From NCBI GenBank assembly GCA_022822065.1, contig JAJECI010000008.1:1-64000 (forward strand): a stretch of DNA of 64,000 nucleotides, read 5' to 3'. Numbering within the stretch: the stretch's first letter is position 1; every line of letters begins with the position of its first letter. The position numbers and the translations under genes are program-made. This stretch comes from Candidatus Dadabacteria bacterium (GTDB lineage Bacteria > Desulfobacterota_D > UBA1144 > Nemesobacterales > Nemesobacteraceae). A model generated the notes under the pieces. The model was not told the DNA's origin. It did not search any database and saw only the letters and a list, made by a program, of their open reading frames with translations. This document shows, in pieces, positions 9,088 through 17,676 of the stretch.

Positions 9088-11034
9088 TTACGGGCTGAGG
9101 GTAACTATAATACTCCCGTAGTCGTCCACTTCGCAGGCGGTATCGGGAGGGATAAAGGCAGTAGCGGTTCTCTCATAAAGAATGCAGGGACCTTCAAATT
9201 GAAAGCCCGGCCGGAGCTTTTCCCTTTCGCAGCATCCGGCCTTGATGCTCCTGCCCTCAAAAATCACCTCTTTTATGAAAAACCGCGGCTCTGTTCCCGC
9301 AGCAGAAGCGGGAAGAATATCTATTTTACGCTCCGGCATATAGGCCCTAAGTCTCAGGGTCACGATCTCGACGACGGAAGATTCCTTCCTGTATCCGTAA
9401 GCCCTTTCGTGCTCTCGGTGAAAATCCGAAGCCATGGAATCGCTGTAGGGAATAGTAAGTTCATGGGACTGCCTTCGGTACCTCGCGTCAACATGCTTTT
9501 CGAACCTCAGATCTTCTCGCGCGAGATCCTCGCACGCGAGCTTTTCGAGATCAGCGAACTTTCGGTCCGTCTCCCCAAGGTGATTCTCATCCGCTGAGGA
9601 AAAAAACGTGATTCCGTAATCCTTGAAGGAATCGGCAAGAAGCATCCCGTAGGCAGAAAGCGCCCCGGGATTCTGGGGAAACACGACTTCCCGTATGCCA
9701 AGTGAGCGGGCGAGCTCGCAGGCGTGAAGACCTCCCGCGCCGCCGAATGAAACAAGCGAGAACTCTCTTGGATCATGGCCCCTCCCGACCGATATCACGC
9801 GAAGGGCTTTTTCCATGTTTGAATTTGAAATCCTGATCACGGATTCGGCGACTTCCTCCGCGGGGTGATCCGGGGCGAGAGAACGAATCGCTTCAAAGGA
9901 CCTTTCGGGGTATATATTCATCTCGCCACCCAGAAACCAGCCGGGATCCATTCTCCCGAGAACTATATTGGCGTCCGTTACTGTAGGCAAAACGCCCTTC
10001 CCGTAACACGCGGGACCGGGGTCAGCGCCGGCGCTTTTCGGGCCGACCTTGAGGATACCCCCCTCGGCAACGTAAGCGACTGAACCGCCCCCGGCCCCTA
10101 TGGTCGAGATGTTTATCATCGGCACCTTAAGCGCAACGCCTCCCAGGGTGTTCTCGGTAGTAAAGCTTATTTTGCCGTCGCAAAGGGATATGTCTGTCGA
10201 AGTCCCCCCCATGTCGTAGGTAATAATTTTCTTTCTCCCGGAGAGCGCAGATATCTCAAACGCCCCGACCACTCCTCCCGCGGGACCGGAAAGAACTATT
10301 TTCACAGGCTCCTCGGCCGCCTGCTCGGCAGATATAACCCCGCCGTTTGACTGCATGATGGAAAGAGATTTTTCCTCGAGGGTGCGGGAAAGCGAGCGCA
10401 TGTACCTGTTCACTTTCGGAATCAGGTAGGAATTAAGGACCGTCGTCGAAGTCCTCTCATACTCCCTGAATTCCGCGACAAGCTCCGAGGAGAGGGTAAT
10501 CGGGATGTCGAGTTCGGCGAGTGCGGCAGCAACCCTGCGTTCATTTTCGGGGTTCGCGTACGAATGGAGAAAACAAACCGCTATCGCCTCAACACCAAGG
10601 GAAGATATCTGCTCCTTTATTTCCTCTACTTCAGCCTCATCCGGACAAACGAGCACGCAGCCGCGGTAATCCGTTCTCTCGGAAACGCCTAACCTGAGTT
10701 CCGGGGGGACAAGAGGGACGGCCGGACTCCAGAGCAGATCGTACAGTTTCTCCCTGTTCTGCCGCCTGATCTCGATTACGTCTTCAAAACCCCTTGTGGT
10801 GACAAGGCAGGTCCTTGCCCCCTCCCGCTCCAGAAGAGCGTTTGTGGCCACGGTGGTTCCGTGAATAATTTCCGATATGTGGGAGAACTCAACGGGATGG
10901 GACCTAAGCCCGTTTAGTACTGCTATCGAAGGATCGCGGGGAGTGGAAGGAACCTTGTTTACCGATATTTCCTTTCCGTCAAAGAAAACAAAATCGGTGA
11001 AAGTTCCTCCCGCGTCTATACCTACCGAGAGCAT
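9088..11034 (-). CDS. Hydantoinase/oxoprolinase family protein (HyuA-like)
   Basis: 648 residues of the ATP-dependent hydantoinase A / 5-oxoprolinase N-half family. The phosphate-binding GIDAGGTFTDFV (residues 5-16) opens the protein, with HGTTVATNALLER, the ATPase motif YDMGGTSTDI and GAGGGS further on. Family members usually pair with a HyuB subunit or are fused to it. Here rpoZ lies upstream and a Nudix gene downstream, with no HyuB in the window. Substrate (hydantoin, N-methylhydantoin, 5-oxoproline or acetone-like) cannot be told. No clear Shine-Dalgarno precedes the ATG. Confidence 0.85.
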   Translation of the reverse strand: MLSVGIDAGGTFTDFVFFDGKEISVNKVPSTPRDPSIAVLNGLRSHPVEFSHISEIIHGTTVATNALLEREGARTCLVTTRGFEDVIEIRRQNREKLYDLLWSPAVPLVPPELRLGVSERTDYRGCVLVCPDEAEVEEIKEQISSLGVEAIAVCFLHSYANPENERRVAAALAELDIPITLSSELVAEFREYERTSTTVLNSYLIPKVNRYMRSLSRTLEEKSLSIMQSNGGVISAEQAAEEPVKIVLSGPAGGVVGAFEISALSGRKKIITYDMGGTSTDISLCDGKISFTTENTLGGVALKVPMINISTIGAGGGSVAYVAEGGILKVGPKSAGADPGPACYGKGVLPTVTDANIVLGRMDPGWFLGGEMNIYPERSFEAIRSLAPDHPAEEVAESVIRISNSNMEKALRVISVGRGHDPREFSLVSFGGAGGLHACELARSLGIREVVFPQNPGALSAYGMLLADSFKDYGITFFSSADENHLGETDRKFADLEKLACEDLAREDLRFEKHVDARYRRQSHELTIPYSDSMASDFHREHERAYGYRKESSVVEIVTLRLRAYMPERKIDILPASAAGTEPRFFIKEVIFEGRSIKAGCCEREKLRPGFQFEGPCILYERTATAFIPPDTACEVDDYGSIIVTLSP

Positions 11035-11091
11035 AAAAAGATCTTTACCTCGCTGTGCGCGGGTTAAAACCGCACGGGGCTACGTGCGCAA

Positions 11092-11304
11092 TCAGTAATT
11101 ATCTCTATCCTTGGGATATATAACGTTTACCTTTCCTTCGGCTATCTCTCTTAACGCCGAAACAACATGCTTGTTGTCATCGTTTTCAGATGCCACTATG
11201 GTAGCTCCCTTGGATATCTGGCTTGCCCTTTTCATCGCTGCTATGGAAAGAGCGAACCTGTTCTCAACTTTCTCCAAGCAGTCTTCAATTGTAATTCTGG
11301 CCAT
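11092..11304 (-). CDS. rpoZ: RNA polymerase omega subunit
   Basis: 70-residue omega subunit, which helps assemble and stabilise the beta-prime subunit of RNA polymerase. It starts [17 protein letters not shown], contains VAALR-like [12 protein letters not shown], and has the usual length for the family. A good GGAAGG ribosome site lies 8 bases before the ATG. In many bacteria rpoZ follows gmk and precedes spoT or dfp; here it is instead the first gene before the hydantoinase and Nudix genes. Confidence 0.92.
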   Translation of the reverse strand: MARITIEDCLEKVENRFALSIAAMKRASQISKGATIVASENDDNKHVVSALREIAEGKVNVIYPKDRDNY

Positions 11305-11351
11305 GGATTTTTACCTTCCTTAGTCAACACCTAACTTTAATATGATACCCA

Positions 11352-11381
11352 ATATCATTCGACTCTTCACGATAATGTCAA
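11352..11381 (-). promoter_or_regulatory. Putative promoter of rpoZ with overlapping dyad
   Basis: On the minus strand TTGACA (11376-11381) is followed after 18 bases by TGATAT (11352-11357), a weak -10. A dyad, ATGATA-CCCAA-TATCAT at 11342-11358, overlaps this -10 and could be an operator; it also offers an alternative -10, TATCAT. The -35 match is perfect; the -10 choice is uncertain. Confidence 0.45.
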
Positions 11382-11425
11382 TCAAACTCTGCCTTGGTTC
11401 CTCCCTTCACTCAAAATGTTCCCCG

Positions 11426-13135
11426 CTAATCATCAACAGGAACAAGTTCACGGTTTCCCGTGCCGGGAAGCACTTTAAAAATCTTGGACGCGGATACCTT
11501 TTCACTGAACTCGGGTTCACTGGCTGTATCGACGTATATCCACTCGGAGCGGGCTTCTTGCGGAGTGAAGCTTACAATCATGTAGCCGCGGTCACTTGCG
11601 TTTGAGTAAACAAGATCGTCAACCAGAGTTTCCACGGCTCGGGAAAACTGTGCCGCAAACGCCTCCGGCAAGCCCAGAACAGCTTCGATACCTCCAGATG
11701 TTACAGAAGGTCCGGCAAACTCAACGCCTACCTGGTTGCCCTCCGCATCCTTAAGGTTGTTCGCCCATCCGTTATGGGTATCCCCGGCAAGCACCACAAG
11801 GTTCCTGTCCGCACTGTAAGCCGCACCCAGCACCGCCTCCCGTTCCACAGGGTAACCGTCCCAGGCGTCAAGATTATAGGGAAGCACCGTATTTATACGC
11901 TCCAGCTCATTCTGAGTCAGGGAAGTATCACCTTGCAGCGCCTGGGCTTTAATTCCGGTCAGCTCCAGGGTATCAAGTGCGAGCTGCGACGTCGGATTCT
12001 CCAAATGAACCAGCAGTTCGACCGGGAGATTCATTCTGCCCATAAGCGACTGCTGACCCAGAACTTGCCAGGTGGCAGCCGAACCGGTCAGCTGCTCAAG
12101 CAGCCAGTCAAGCTGAGTGGAGCCAAGAAGCGTCTGCGACTGCATGTCCATCTGAAGACGCTGAATATCAATTCCAGCCTGCGTGAAATAATCTCCATAA
12201 TCAAGTTGTTTGTCCCTCGCCACTAAACGGGTCTCGAGCATGTGAAGATCCACCAGGTTTCCGAAAGAAAAACTGCGGTAGGCAGCCTCGCGCCCTTGTG
12301 TGTTCTCGCGAATCGGCATCCACTCATAATAAGCCTGCAAAGCAACTATTTTTCGCGTCTCGAAATCGCCTTCCCCCTCGTTGTGATTAGACGCGCCGTC
12401 CTTGTAGGAATTATCCGCAACCTCATGATCGTCCCATATCGCTATGAAAGGATGCACAGCGTGCAGTTCCTGAAGCCGCGAGTTTGATCGGTAGAGCGCA
12501 TAGCGTTTTCGATAATCATCAAGAGTCAGGATTTCAATATCGTTATCCCCCGGCAAATTCCTTATTATTTCTTCCGAATTCGCGAGACTTAAACCTTCGG
12601 TATCGTACTCGTAGATATAATCTCCCAGATACAAAACGGCATCCACATCGGCATCCTTGGCATGAGCATAGACGTTAAAGTAACCGGAGGCATAGCTGGC
12701 GCATGAAAACACGGCCAGCTTGACGGAACTTACATCGCCTTGCGGCAGGGTCTTGGTGCGGCCGGTCGGTGACGTCACACCGTTCGAACGGAACCTATAG
12801 TAGTAAACGGTGCCGGCTTCAAGCCCCTCAAAATCAATTTTTACCGTGTAATCCTGCTCAGCCGTAGTGGTAGTCGTAACCGGATCGCCCACAAGATTCG
12901 TGAATTCCTCATCCGTGGCTACTTCAACCGTGACTTCCACCGTTTCCCGTGACCCGGGCGGAGTCACCCTTGTCCAGAGAATCACCCTGTCCGAAAGCGG
13001 GTCACCGCTTGCGACTCCATGGTCAAAGCTTACGTTGCTGCCGGAATCTCCGCACGAGGCAAAACTGAAGAGCGCCAAGGCAACCGCGAAAAGCGAGACT
13101 GTAAAGAAAGGGAAAAAACGTTTCCAGAGAAACAT
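11426..13135 (-). CDS. phoD: PhoD-family alkaline phosphatase, lipoprotein
   Basis: Secreted Ca/Fe-type phosphatase or phosphodiesterase of the PhoD family, 569 residues from the ATG at 13135, chosen for the AAGGAGG eight bases upstream. The N-terminus MFLWKRFFPFF with a hydrophobic core ends in the lipobox FASC, so the mature protein is predicted to be a membrane-anchored lipoprotein. A PhoD N-terminal beta domain (VASGDPLSDRVILWTRVTP) precedes the metallophosphoesterase part with GDYIYEYD, WDDHEVADN and GDTHNGWANNL supplying metal ligands. It is a close tandem paralogue of the next gene upstream. Confidence 0.92.
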   Translation of the reverse strand: MFLWKRFFPFFTVSLFAVALALFSFASCGDSGSNVSFDHGVASGDPLSDRVILWTRVTPPGSRETVEVTVEVATDEEFTNLVGDPVTTTTTAEQDYTVKIDFEGLEAGTVYYYRFRSNGVTSPTGRTKTLPQGDVSSVKLAVFSCASYASGYFNVYAHAKDADVDAVLYLGDYIYEYDTEGLSLANSEEIIRNLPGDNDIEILTLDDYRKRYALYRSNSRLQELHAVHPFIAIWDDHEVADNSYKDGASNHNEGEGDFETRKIVALQAYYEWMPIRENTQGREAAYRSFSFGNLVDLHMLETRLVARDKQLDYGDYFTQAGIDIQRLQMDMQSQTLLGSTQLDWLLEQLTGSAATWQVLGQQSLMGRMNLPVELLVHLENPTSQLALDTLELTGIKAQALQGDTSLTQNELERINTVLPYNLDAWDGYPVEREAVLGAAYSADRNLVVLAGDTHNGWANNLKDAEGNQVGVEFAGPSVTSGGIEAVLGLPEAFAAQFSRAVETLVDDLVYSNASDRGYMIVSFTPQEARSEWIYVDTASEPEFSEKVSASKIFKVLPGTGNRELVPVDD

Positions 13136-13297
13136 TGTAATTACCTCCTTATGGAGCAAGCAACTCCCGGTTTATTCTACGCAAAATCAAAGAAGATTTG
13201 GAGTGAAAAAGTTTTAGAGTCAGATTTTTCCAGAGATGCATGGTCGCCGTCTTTTTTAGTTTACGAGAATTATAAATATCTCATTACGAATACGGGA

Positions 13298-15022
13298 TCA
13301 GTCAGAAACAACCCTGCGGTTTCCCCTTCCGGCAAGCACGCCAAGGGTCTTTTCACTTGAAATCAGTTCCCTGAATTCCGGACGTTTGACGGTATCCACA
13401 TATATCCACCGCGACTTGGCCCTTTTCGGAGTAAAACTGACAATCATATAACCGCGGTCCTTTGTGTTTGAATAGACAAGATCATCAATCAGCACCTGTA
13501 AATCCCGCGCGAATTCCTCAGCCTGTTCGGGTTCAAGTTTCAGATAAGTTTCTAGACCTCCCGAGGACACAGACGCGGTAGCAAATTCAACGCCGACCTG
13601 ATTGCCTCCTGCGTCCTTGAGATCATTTGCCCACCCGTTATGCGTATCCCCGGCAAGCACTACCAAGTTCTTATCCCCTCCGTAGGCCGCACCTAACACC
13701 GCTTCACGCTCTGCAGGGTAACCGTCCCAGGCGTCAAGATTATAGGGAAGCACCGCATTTACACGGTCCCGCTCATCCCGAGTTACGGAAGGATCATCCC
13801 GCAGCACCCGCTCCTTAATCCCGGTCAGTTCATCTATAAGACCTGCGACCTGCGGTGTGCGTTTACCTAGGTCGGGAATTATTTCAGCGGGAATGTTCAT
13901 TCTGCCCATAAGCACCTGCTGACCCAGAACCTGCCAAGCGGCGGTTGAGCCGGCAAGCTTCCCCTGAAGCCAGGCAAGCTGATCCCGACCGAGCAGCGTC
14001 CGGTCCGGAGAACCTATATCCTCACGGAAACGCCGGGCGTCGAAACCGGTATCCGGGTCGAAATAATCCTTGTAACTAAGCTGTTTTTCCCGTCCGGCAA
14101 GGCGTGTATCGAGCATGAAAAGTTCAACCAGGTTTCCGAAAGAAAAATTGCGGTAGACCCGCCCGGAATCATTCTCTTTTACCGGACGAACCGGCATCCA
14201 CTCGTAATATGCCCGAAGTGCGGCTTCTTTGCGCGCATCGAAACTGCCTTCACCTTCATTGTGGTTCTGAGCGCCATCCATATAAGCGTCGTTTGCGACC
14301 TCATGATCATCCCAGACGGTGATGAACGGATGCGCGGCATGAAGAGCCTGAAGCTGGAAATCGGTTCTGTATAGGGCGTAACGCTTTCGGTAATCGTCAA
14401 GCGCAAGGATTTCCTTGTCGCTGTATTCCGGGAGGTCCCTGCCAGATCCCTGGGGATTATCGTTCTCCGAACCCGGCGCCTTGCCGTACTCGTAGATATA
14501 ATCGCCGAGGTGTACCACGGCATCGACGTCAGTTGCTTTCGCCGCGTGACCGTAAACGTTAAAGTAACCGCCATGAGAGGTAGGATAGTTCGCGCATGAA
14601 AACACCGCCAACCTAACCGAATCCACATCGCCCCGCGGCAGAGTCTTGGTACGGCCGATAACCGATTCAGCCTCACCCGAGCGAAAACGGTAGTAATAAA
14701 CTGTCCCGGCCGAAAGACCCTCAACATCGATTTTTACCGTGTAATCGCTCTCGGCCGTGGCGCTCTTAACAGAACTGTGAACAATGTTTGTGAACTTCTC
14801 ATCCGAAGCGACTTCGACCCTTACCCTGACCCTTTTCTGAGATTCCTGCGGAGTGACCCTCGTCCAGAGAATAACCCTGTCGTCCAGAGGGTCGCCGCTT
14901 GCAACACCATGTTCAAAACTCACGCGCCCCGAATCGCCGTAGAGCGTAAAGCCAATAGCGACAAGCAGAAGGACGAAAAGCAGAATGGCCGAAGCATAAA
15001 CGAGATGTTTTCTCAAAAACAC
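13298..15022 (-). CDS. phoD: PhoD-family alkaline phosphatase, second tandem copy without lipobox
   Basis: 574 residues starting at GTG 15022, preceded by GGGGAGGA. By eye it aligns along its whole length with the neighbouring PhoD lipoprotein: VASGDPLDDRVILWTRVTP, GDYIYEYG, WDDHEVANDAY, GDTHNGWANDL. All visible metal-ligand motifs are kept, so it should be active. The N-terminal hydrophobic segment (residues 9-26) is followed by LYGDSG, where the other copy has SCGDSG, so the lipobox cysteine is replaced by tyrosine. It is therefore probably released into the periplasm or held by an uncleaved anchor. The two copies are 162 bases apart and each has its own ribosome site. Confidence 0.92.
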   Translation of the reverse strand: MFLRKHLVYASAILLFVLLLVAIGFTLYGDSGRVSFEHGVASGDPLDDRVILWTRVTPQESQKRVRVRVEVASDEKFTNIVHSSVKSATAESDYTVKIDVEGLSAGTVYYYRFRSGEAESVIGRTKTLPRGDVDSVRLAVFSCANYPTSHGGYFNVYGHAAKATDVDAVVHLGDYIYEYGKAPGSENDNPQGSGRDLPEYSDKEILALDDYRKRYALYRTDFQLQALHAAHPFITVWDDHEVANDAYMDGAQNHNEGEGSFDARKEAALRAYYEWMPVRPVKENDSGRVYRNFSFGNLVELFMLDTRLAGREKQLSYKDYFDPDTGFDARRFREDIGSPDRTLLGRDQLAWLQGKLAGSTAAWQVLGQQVLMGRMNIPAEIIPDLGKRTPQVAGLIDELTGIKERVLRDDPSVTRDERDRVNAVLPYNLDAWDGYPAEREAVLGAAYGGDKNLVVLAGDTHNGWANDLKDAGGNQVGVEFATASVSSGGLETYLKLEPEQAEEFARDLQVLIDDLVYSNTKDRGYMIVSFTPKRAKSRWIYVDTVKRPEFRELISSEKTLGVLAGRGNRRVVSD

Positions 15023-15159
15023 AGATGCAATCCTCCCCGCGCAAAGCAGTCTTACGGTTATACACCCAAAATCAACAGCAATTCAGAGAAAAGTCACCAG
15101 ACGGAAAAGACAGCCGAACCGAAGTCTCGACGTACCGGTTTGTTTGCCCCGCCGGTTCT

Positions 15160-15187
15160 TTGACAACCGAAGCTTTGCAATTATTAT
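15160..15187 (+). promoter_or_regulatory. Promoter of hisIE
   Basis: TTGACA (15160-15165) and TATTAT (15182-15187) separated by 16 bases give a near-consensus sigma-70 promoter. Transcription would start near 15194, about 25 nt before the hisIE ATG. The region lies between the divergent phoD copy and hisIE. Confidence 0.7.
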
Positions 15188-15218
15188 CTTGACGTACTTT
15201 TAACGGAAGGAAACCCCG

Positions 15219-15878
15219 ATGGATATGAAACTGGAAAAGCTCAAATTCAACGACGAAGGCCTTTTGCCCGTGATAGTGCAGGACTGCTCAAGCGGGCGGG
15301 TGCTCATGCTTGCGTATGCGAACAAAGAAGCTCTCGAGATGACCGCCAAGACCGGAAGGACCCACTTCTGGAGCAGATCAAGAAAAAAGCTCTGGAACAA
15401 GGGGGAAGAATCGGGCCATTTTCAGGATGTAAAGGAAATCTTCTTCGACTGCGACTGCGATACGGTGCTAATAACCGTGGAGCAGACCGGGGTAGCCTGC
15501 CACACCGGAGAGCCGACATGCTTTCACAGGACCGGGGACATGGAAAAAAAAGTTGCCCCCGTGTTCAAGGAAGCCTCGCTTAGAAAGGTGTTTTCCGTAA
15601 TAGAAGACAGGAAGCAGAACCCCAAGGAAGGCTCTTACGTAAGCGGCCTTATGAAGGGCGGGATTGACAGGATACTTAAAAAAATCGGAGAGGAAGCCGG
15701 CGAAGTGGTAATAGCCGCCAAGAACAGGGATAAAGACGAACTCGTCTACGAACTTGCCGATTTATGGTTCCATTCCATGGTGCTTCTCTGCGAAGCGGGC
15801 CTTGACCCTCAGGACATATCGGATGAACTTGAGAGAAGGTTCGGCAGGCGCAAGGAAGAGTACGCACAGAAGAAGTAG
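15219..15878 (+). CDS. hisI: Histidine biosynthesis bifunctional protein HisIE
   Basis: Fusion of phosphoribosyl-AMP cyclohydrolase (HisI, about residues 1-115) and phosphoribosyl-ATP pyrophosphatase (HisE, about 120-215), catalysing steps 3 and 2 of histidine synthesis. The HisI half has the metal-binding FDCDCDTVL and [10 protein letters not shown] and the conserved RTHFWSRSR. The HisE half has [16 protein letters not shown] and [19 protein letters not shown] site precedes the ATG. It stands alone; no other his gene lies in the window, so the pathway is dispersed in this genome. Confidence 0.95.
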   Translation: MDMKLEKLKFNDEGLLPVIVQDCSSGRVLMLAYANKEALEMTAKTGRTHFWSRSRKKLWNKGEESGHFQDVKEIFFDCDCDTVLITVEQTGVACHTGEPTCFHRTGDMEKKVAPVFKEASLRKVFSVIEDRKQNPKEGSYVSGLMKGGIDRILKKIGEEAGEVVIAAKNRDKDELVYELADLWFHSMVLLCEAGLDPQDISDELERRFGRRKEEYAQKK

Positions 15879-15912
15879 CACACATAAGCGCGGGAAGGCC
15901 GGACGGCGCCTG

Positions 15913-16413
15913 CTACATTTTGCCCTTGGGAGGTCTGTGCTTTTTGGGCCTGTCCTTTTCCTCTATGTAATCTCCAATGTAAGTTCTGTTTCTAACCGAA
16001 GGCGGCAAGTTCGAGAGATCGGGCTTCGGCATATTGGTCGAGAGGTCCTTGGTAAAAGCGAAAGTCGAGATAACTTTCTCCACCTTCTTTTTCTCCCCGC
16101 AGGGGCACTTTACGTTTTTCTCGTCTCCCTCTTCGTATATAAGCTCGGAAAATCTGTAGTTTTGCATGTTAAAAAGCGCAAGCAGGTCTCCGTCATTAAG
16201 ATAGAAATCGCTGAATACGGAGTCTTTTCCCTTCCTTCCGTGCCTCGCGACTATTTCTTCGCGTTCAAGGTCGATAACTTCTATGGCGTAAATGTTGTCA
16301 TATTTCTCGACAAGGTTTTTCACGGTCTTCTTGTCCCGTTTTCTTTCAAGAGCCTTGAGTGATTTCTCAACGTTGTCTCTGCACTTGATGCATTCAAATT
16401 CATAGAGGGGCAT
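15913..16413 (-). CDS. Split FmdB-like zinc-ribbon protein, second of a pair
   Basis: 166 residues. It starts MPLYEFECIKC, the usual opening of FmdB-type regulatory zinc ribbons with the first knuckle C8xxC11. In normal FmdB proteins the second CxxC follows within about 25 residues. Here it lies at residues 103-105, after about 90 residues of extra sequence, and reads CPCG, so the spacing is CxC. The sequence after it (VEKVISTFAF) matches the segment following the FmdB knuckle. The C-terminus is basic and proline-rich (KKHRPPKGKM). The gene starts 9 bases after the stop of its paralogue. Function unknown. Confidence 0.7.
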   Translation of the reverse strand: MPLYEFECIKCRDNVEKSLKALERKRDKKTVKNLVEKYDNIYAIEVIDLEREEIVARHGRKGKDSVFSDFYLNDGDLLALFNMQNYRFSELIYEEGDEKNVKCPCGEKKKVEKVISTFAFTKDLSTNMPKPDLSNLPPSVRNRTYIGDYIEEKDRPKKHRPPKGKM

Positions 16414-16422
16414 TTGCGTCTC

Positions 16423-16926
16423 CTATCTGTTGAAATACTGGTTCAGGTGATCCTGCCCTACCCAGTCGCTCGCTATCTCTTCATCCTTCTGCTGCTTGTA
16501 TTCAAGATGCCATCTAAGCTCATCCCCGGGACCCGGAGCTCTCTTGTTCTTGTCATCGAATATGGCCTTGAAGGTGGAAAAGATCCTTCTCACCGACTCC
16601 GAATCATCGCAGAGAGGGCATATGACTTCTTCCTGATCGTCATCTCCGTACACAAGATGGTCGAAACGGAAATCCTTAAGCTCAAGGTAAAGAATCTTCC
16701 CGTTATCAAGCTTGTAACGAAACCTTCTCGCGCCGCGTACGCCCTTTTCCCCCAGTTCGAAAAACAGTTTTCCATTCTTGTCGCTTGTGACTTCAATGTA
16801 ACAGAAGTTGCGGTTCTGCTTGAAAACTTTCCTTGCGTTCGTCTTGGTGAGCTTGGCGACCAGACTGTCTATGTCCGTGTTGTAGCTCTCCATGCAACTG
16901 TCGCATTCATATTCGTATAACGGCAC
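16423..16926 (-). CDS. Split FmdB-like zinc-ribbon protein, first of a pair
   Basis: 167 residues with the same plan as the following gene: MPLYEYECDSC (C8, C11), a roughly 90-residue insert of mixed alpha/beta character, then CPLC at 103-106 and VRRIFSTFKA, the typical continuation of an FmdB ribbon. Insert landmarks shared by both copies are YIEV/YAIEV near 43-46, a FRF/YRF-x-x-L-(V/I)-Y segment just before the second knuckle, and a string of acidic residues. The C-terminal 45 residues differ between the copies. It lies behind a perfect dyad holding a TATAAT on each strand. The zinc-ribbon part is recognised; the insert is not. Confidence 0.7.
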   Translation of the reverse strand: MPLYEYECDSCMESYNTDIDSLVAKLTKTNARKVFKQNRNFCYIEVTSDKNGKLFFELGEKGVRGARRFRYKLDNGKILYLELKDFRFDHLVYGDDDQEEVICPLCDDSESVRRIFSTFKAIFDDKNKRAPGPGDELRWHLEYKQQKDEEIASDWVGQDHLNQYFNR

Positions 16927-16957
16927 CTTACGCCTCCGGAAAAACTTTTAGTCCTAG

Positions 16958-16978
16958 AGATTATAAACAATATAATCT
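16958..16978. promoter_or_regulatory. Perfect 8-base dyad with back-to-back -10 boxes
   Basis: AGATTATA (16958-16965) and its exact reverse complement TATAATCT (16971-16978) flank AACAA. Each arm contains a TATAAT on one strand. On the minus strand it pairs with TTTAAA at 16982-16987 (16-base spacer), giving a plausible promoter for the zinc-ribbon pair with a leader of about 27 nt. The plus-strand -10 points towards the exonuclease gene but has only a weak -35. Such a symmetric element could also bind a dimeric repressor. Confidence 0.5.
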
Positions 16979-17055
16979 GAGTTTAAAGCCCGAAAACGCC
17001 GAAGCGGCGGAAACACCACTGAAAGAAATCCGATTATGGTTCATAATGTAGGAGA

Positions 17056-17676
17056 ATGAAAAAAGCCGGAAAACCGAAAACGCCCCGCGAGCGAAACGGA
17101 AAAAACTATCTCCCCGCGGGTAAAAATCTGGATTTCGTGGCCGTTGACGTCGAGACAGCGAATTCAAACGTTTCAAGCATCTGCCAGGTGGGCATCGCCG
17201 TAGTCAGGTCAGCGGAGATCAAAGACGTATGGACGCAGCTTATTGATCCGTATGACTTTTTTGATCCGTACAATACCGCCATACACGGCATAGACCACAA
17301 GATGGCAAGTGGCCATCCTCGGTTCGAAGAACTATGCGACAAGATCGCGCGATACCTAGGAGAAATCGTCGTAAGCCATACATTCTTTGACCGCAGGGCA
17401 CTCTCAAAAGCGTTTGAGGAGTGTGGAAAATCTCTTCGTTACGAAATCTGGATTGACAGCGCGCAGGTAGCGCGACGCGCCTGGCCGGATAAATACGCCC
17501 TGAGGGGTTACAATCTCGGGAATATTGCCCGCGATCTCGGGATCCCCTTTCGCCACCACGACGCCGGAGAAGACGCAAGAGTCGCGGCGGAAATCGTTAT
17601 GAGGGCATACGCGGATACCGAATTCGGAATAAACGGGCTGCTCGACTTGGGGGTCGTGGCAAAGCACGAGAAGTGA
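17056..17676 (+). CDS. DEDDh-family 3'-5' exonuclease (DNA polymerase III epsilon-like)
   Basis: 206 residues. The exonuclease fold starts at about residue 25 with FVAVDVETAN (ExoI motif, D and E). It continues with IHGID and VVSHTFFDRRAL (ExoII aspartate) and ends with HDAGEDARVAAE (ExoIII, H and D). This is the catalytic set of RNase T/epsilon-type exonucleases. There is no BRCT, helicase or polymerase domain, so it is a stand-alone nuclease of unknown partner. The first 24 residues are basic and unconserved. The AGGAG lies only one base from the ATG and a CATAAT sits 9 bases upstream, so a very short or absent leader is likely. Confidence 0.85.
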   Translation: MKKAGKPKTPRERNGKNYLPAGKNLDFVAVDVETANSNVSSICQVGIAVVRSAEIKDVWTQLIDPYDFFDPYNTAIHGIDHKMASGHPRFEELCDKIARYLGEIVVSHTFFDRRALSKAFEECGKSLRYEIWIDSAQVARRAWPDKYALRGYNLGNIARDLGIPFRHHDAGEDARVAAEIVMRAYADTEFGINGLLDLGVVAKHEK

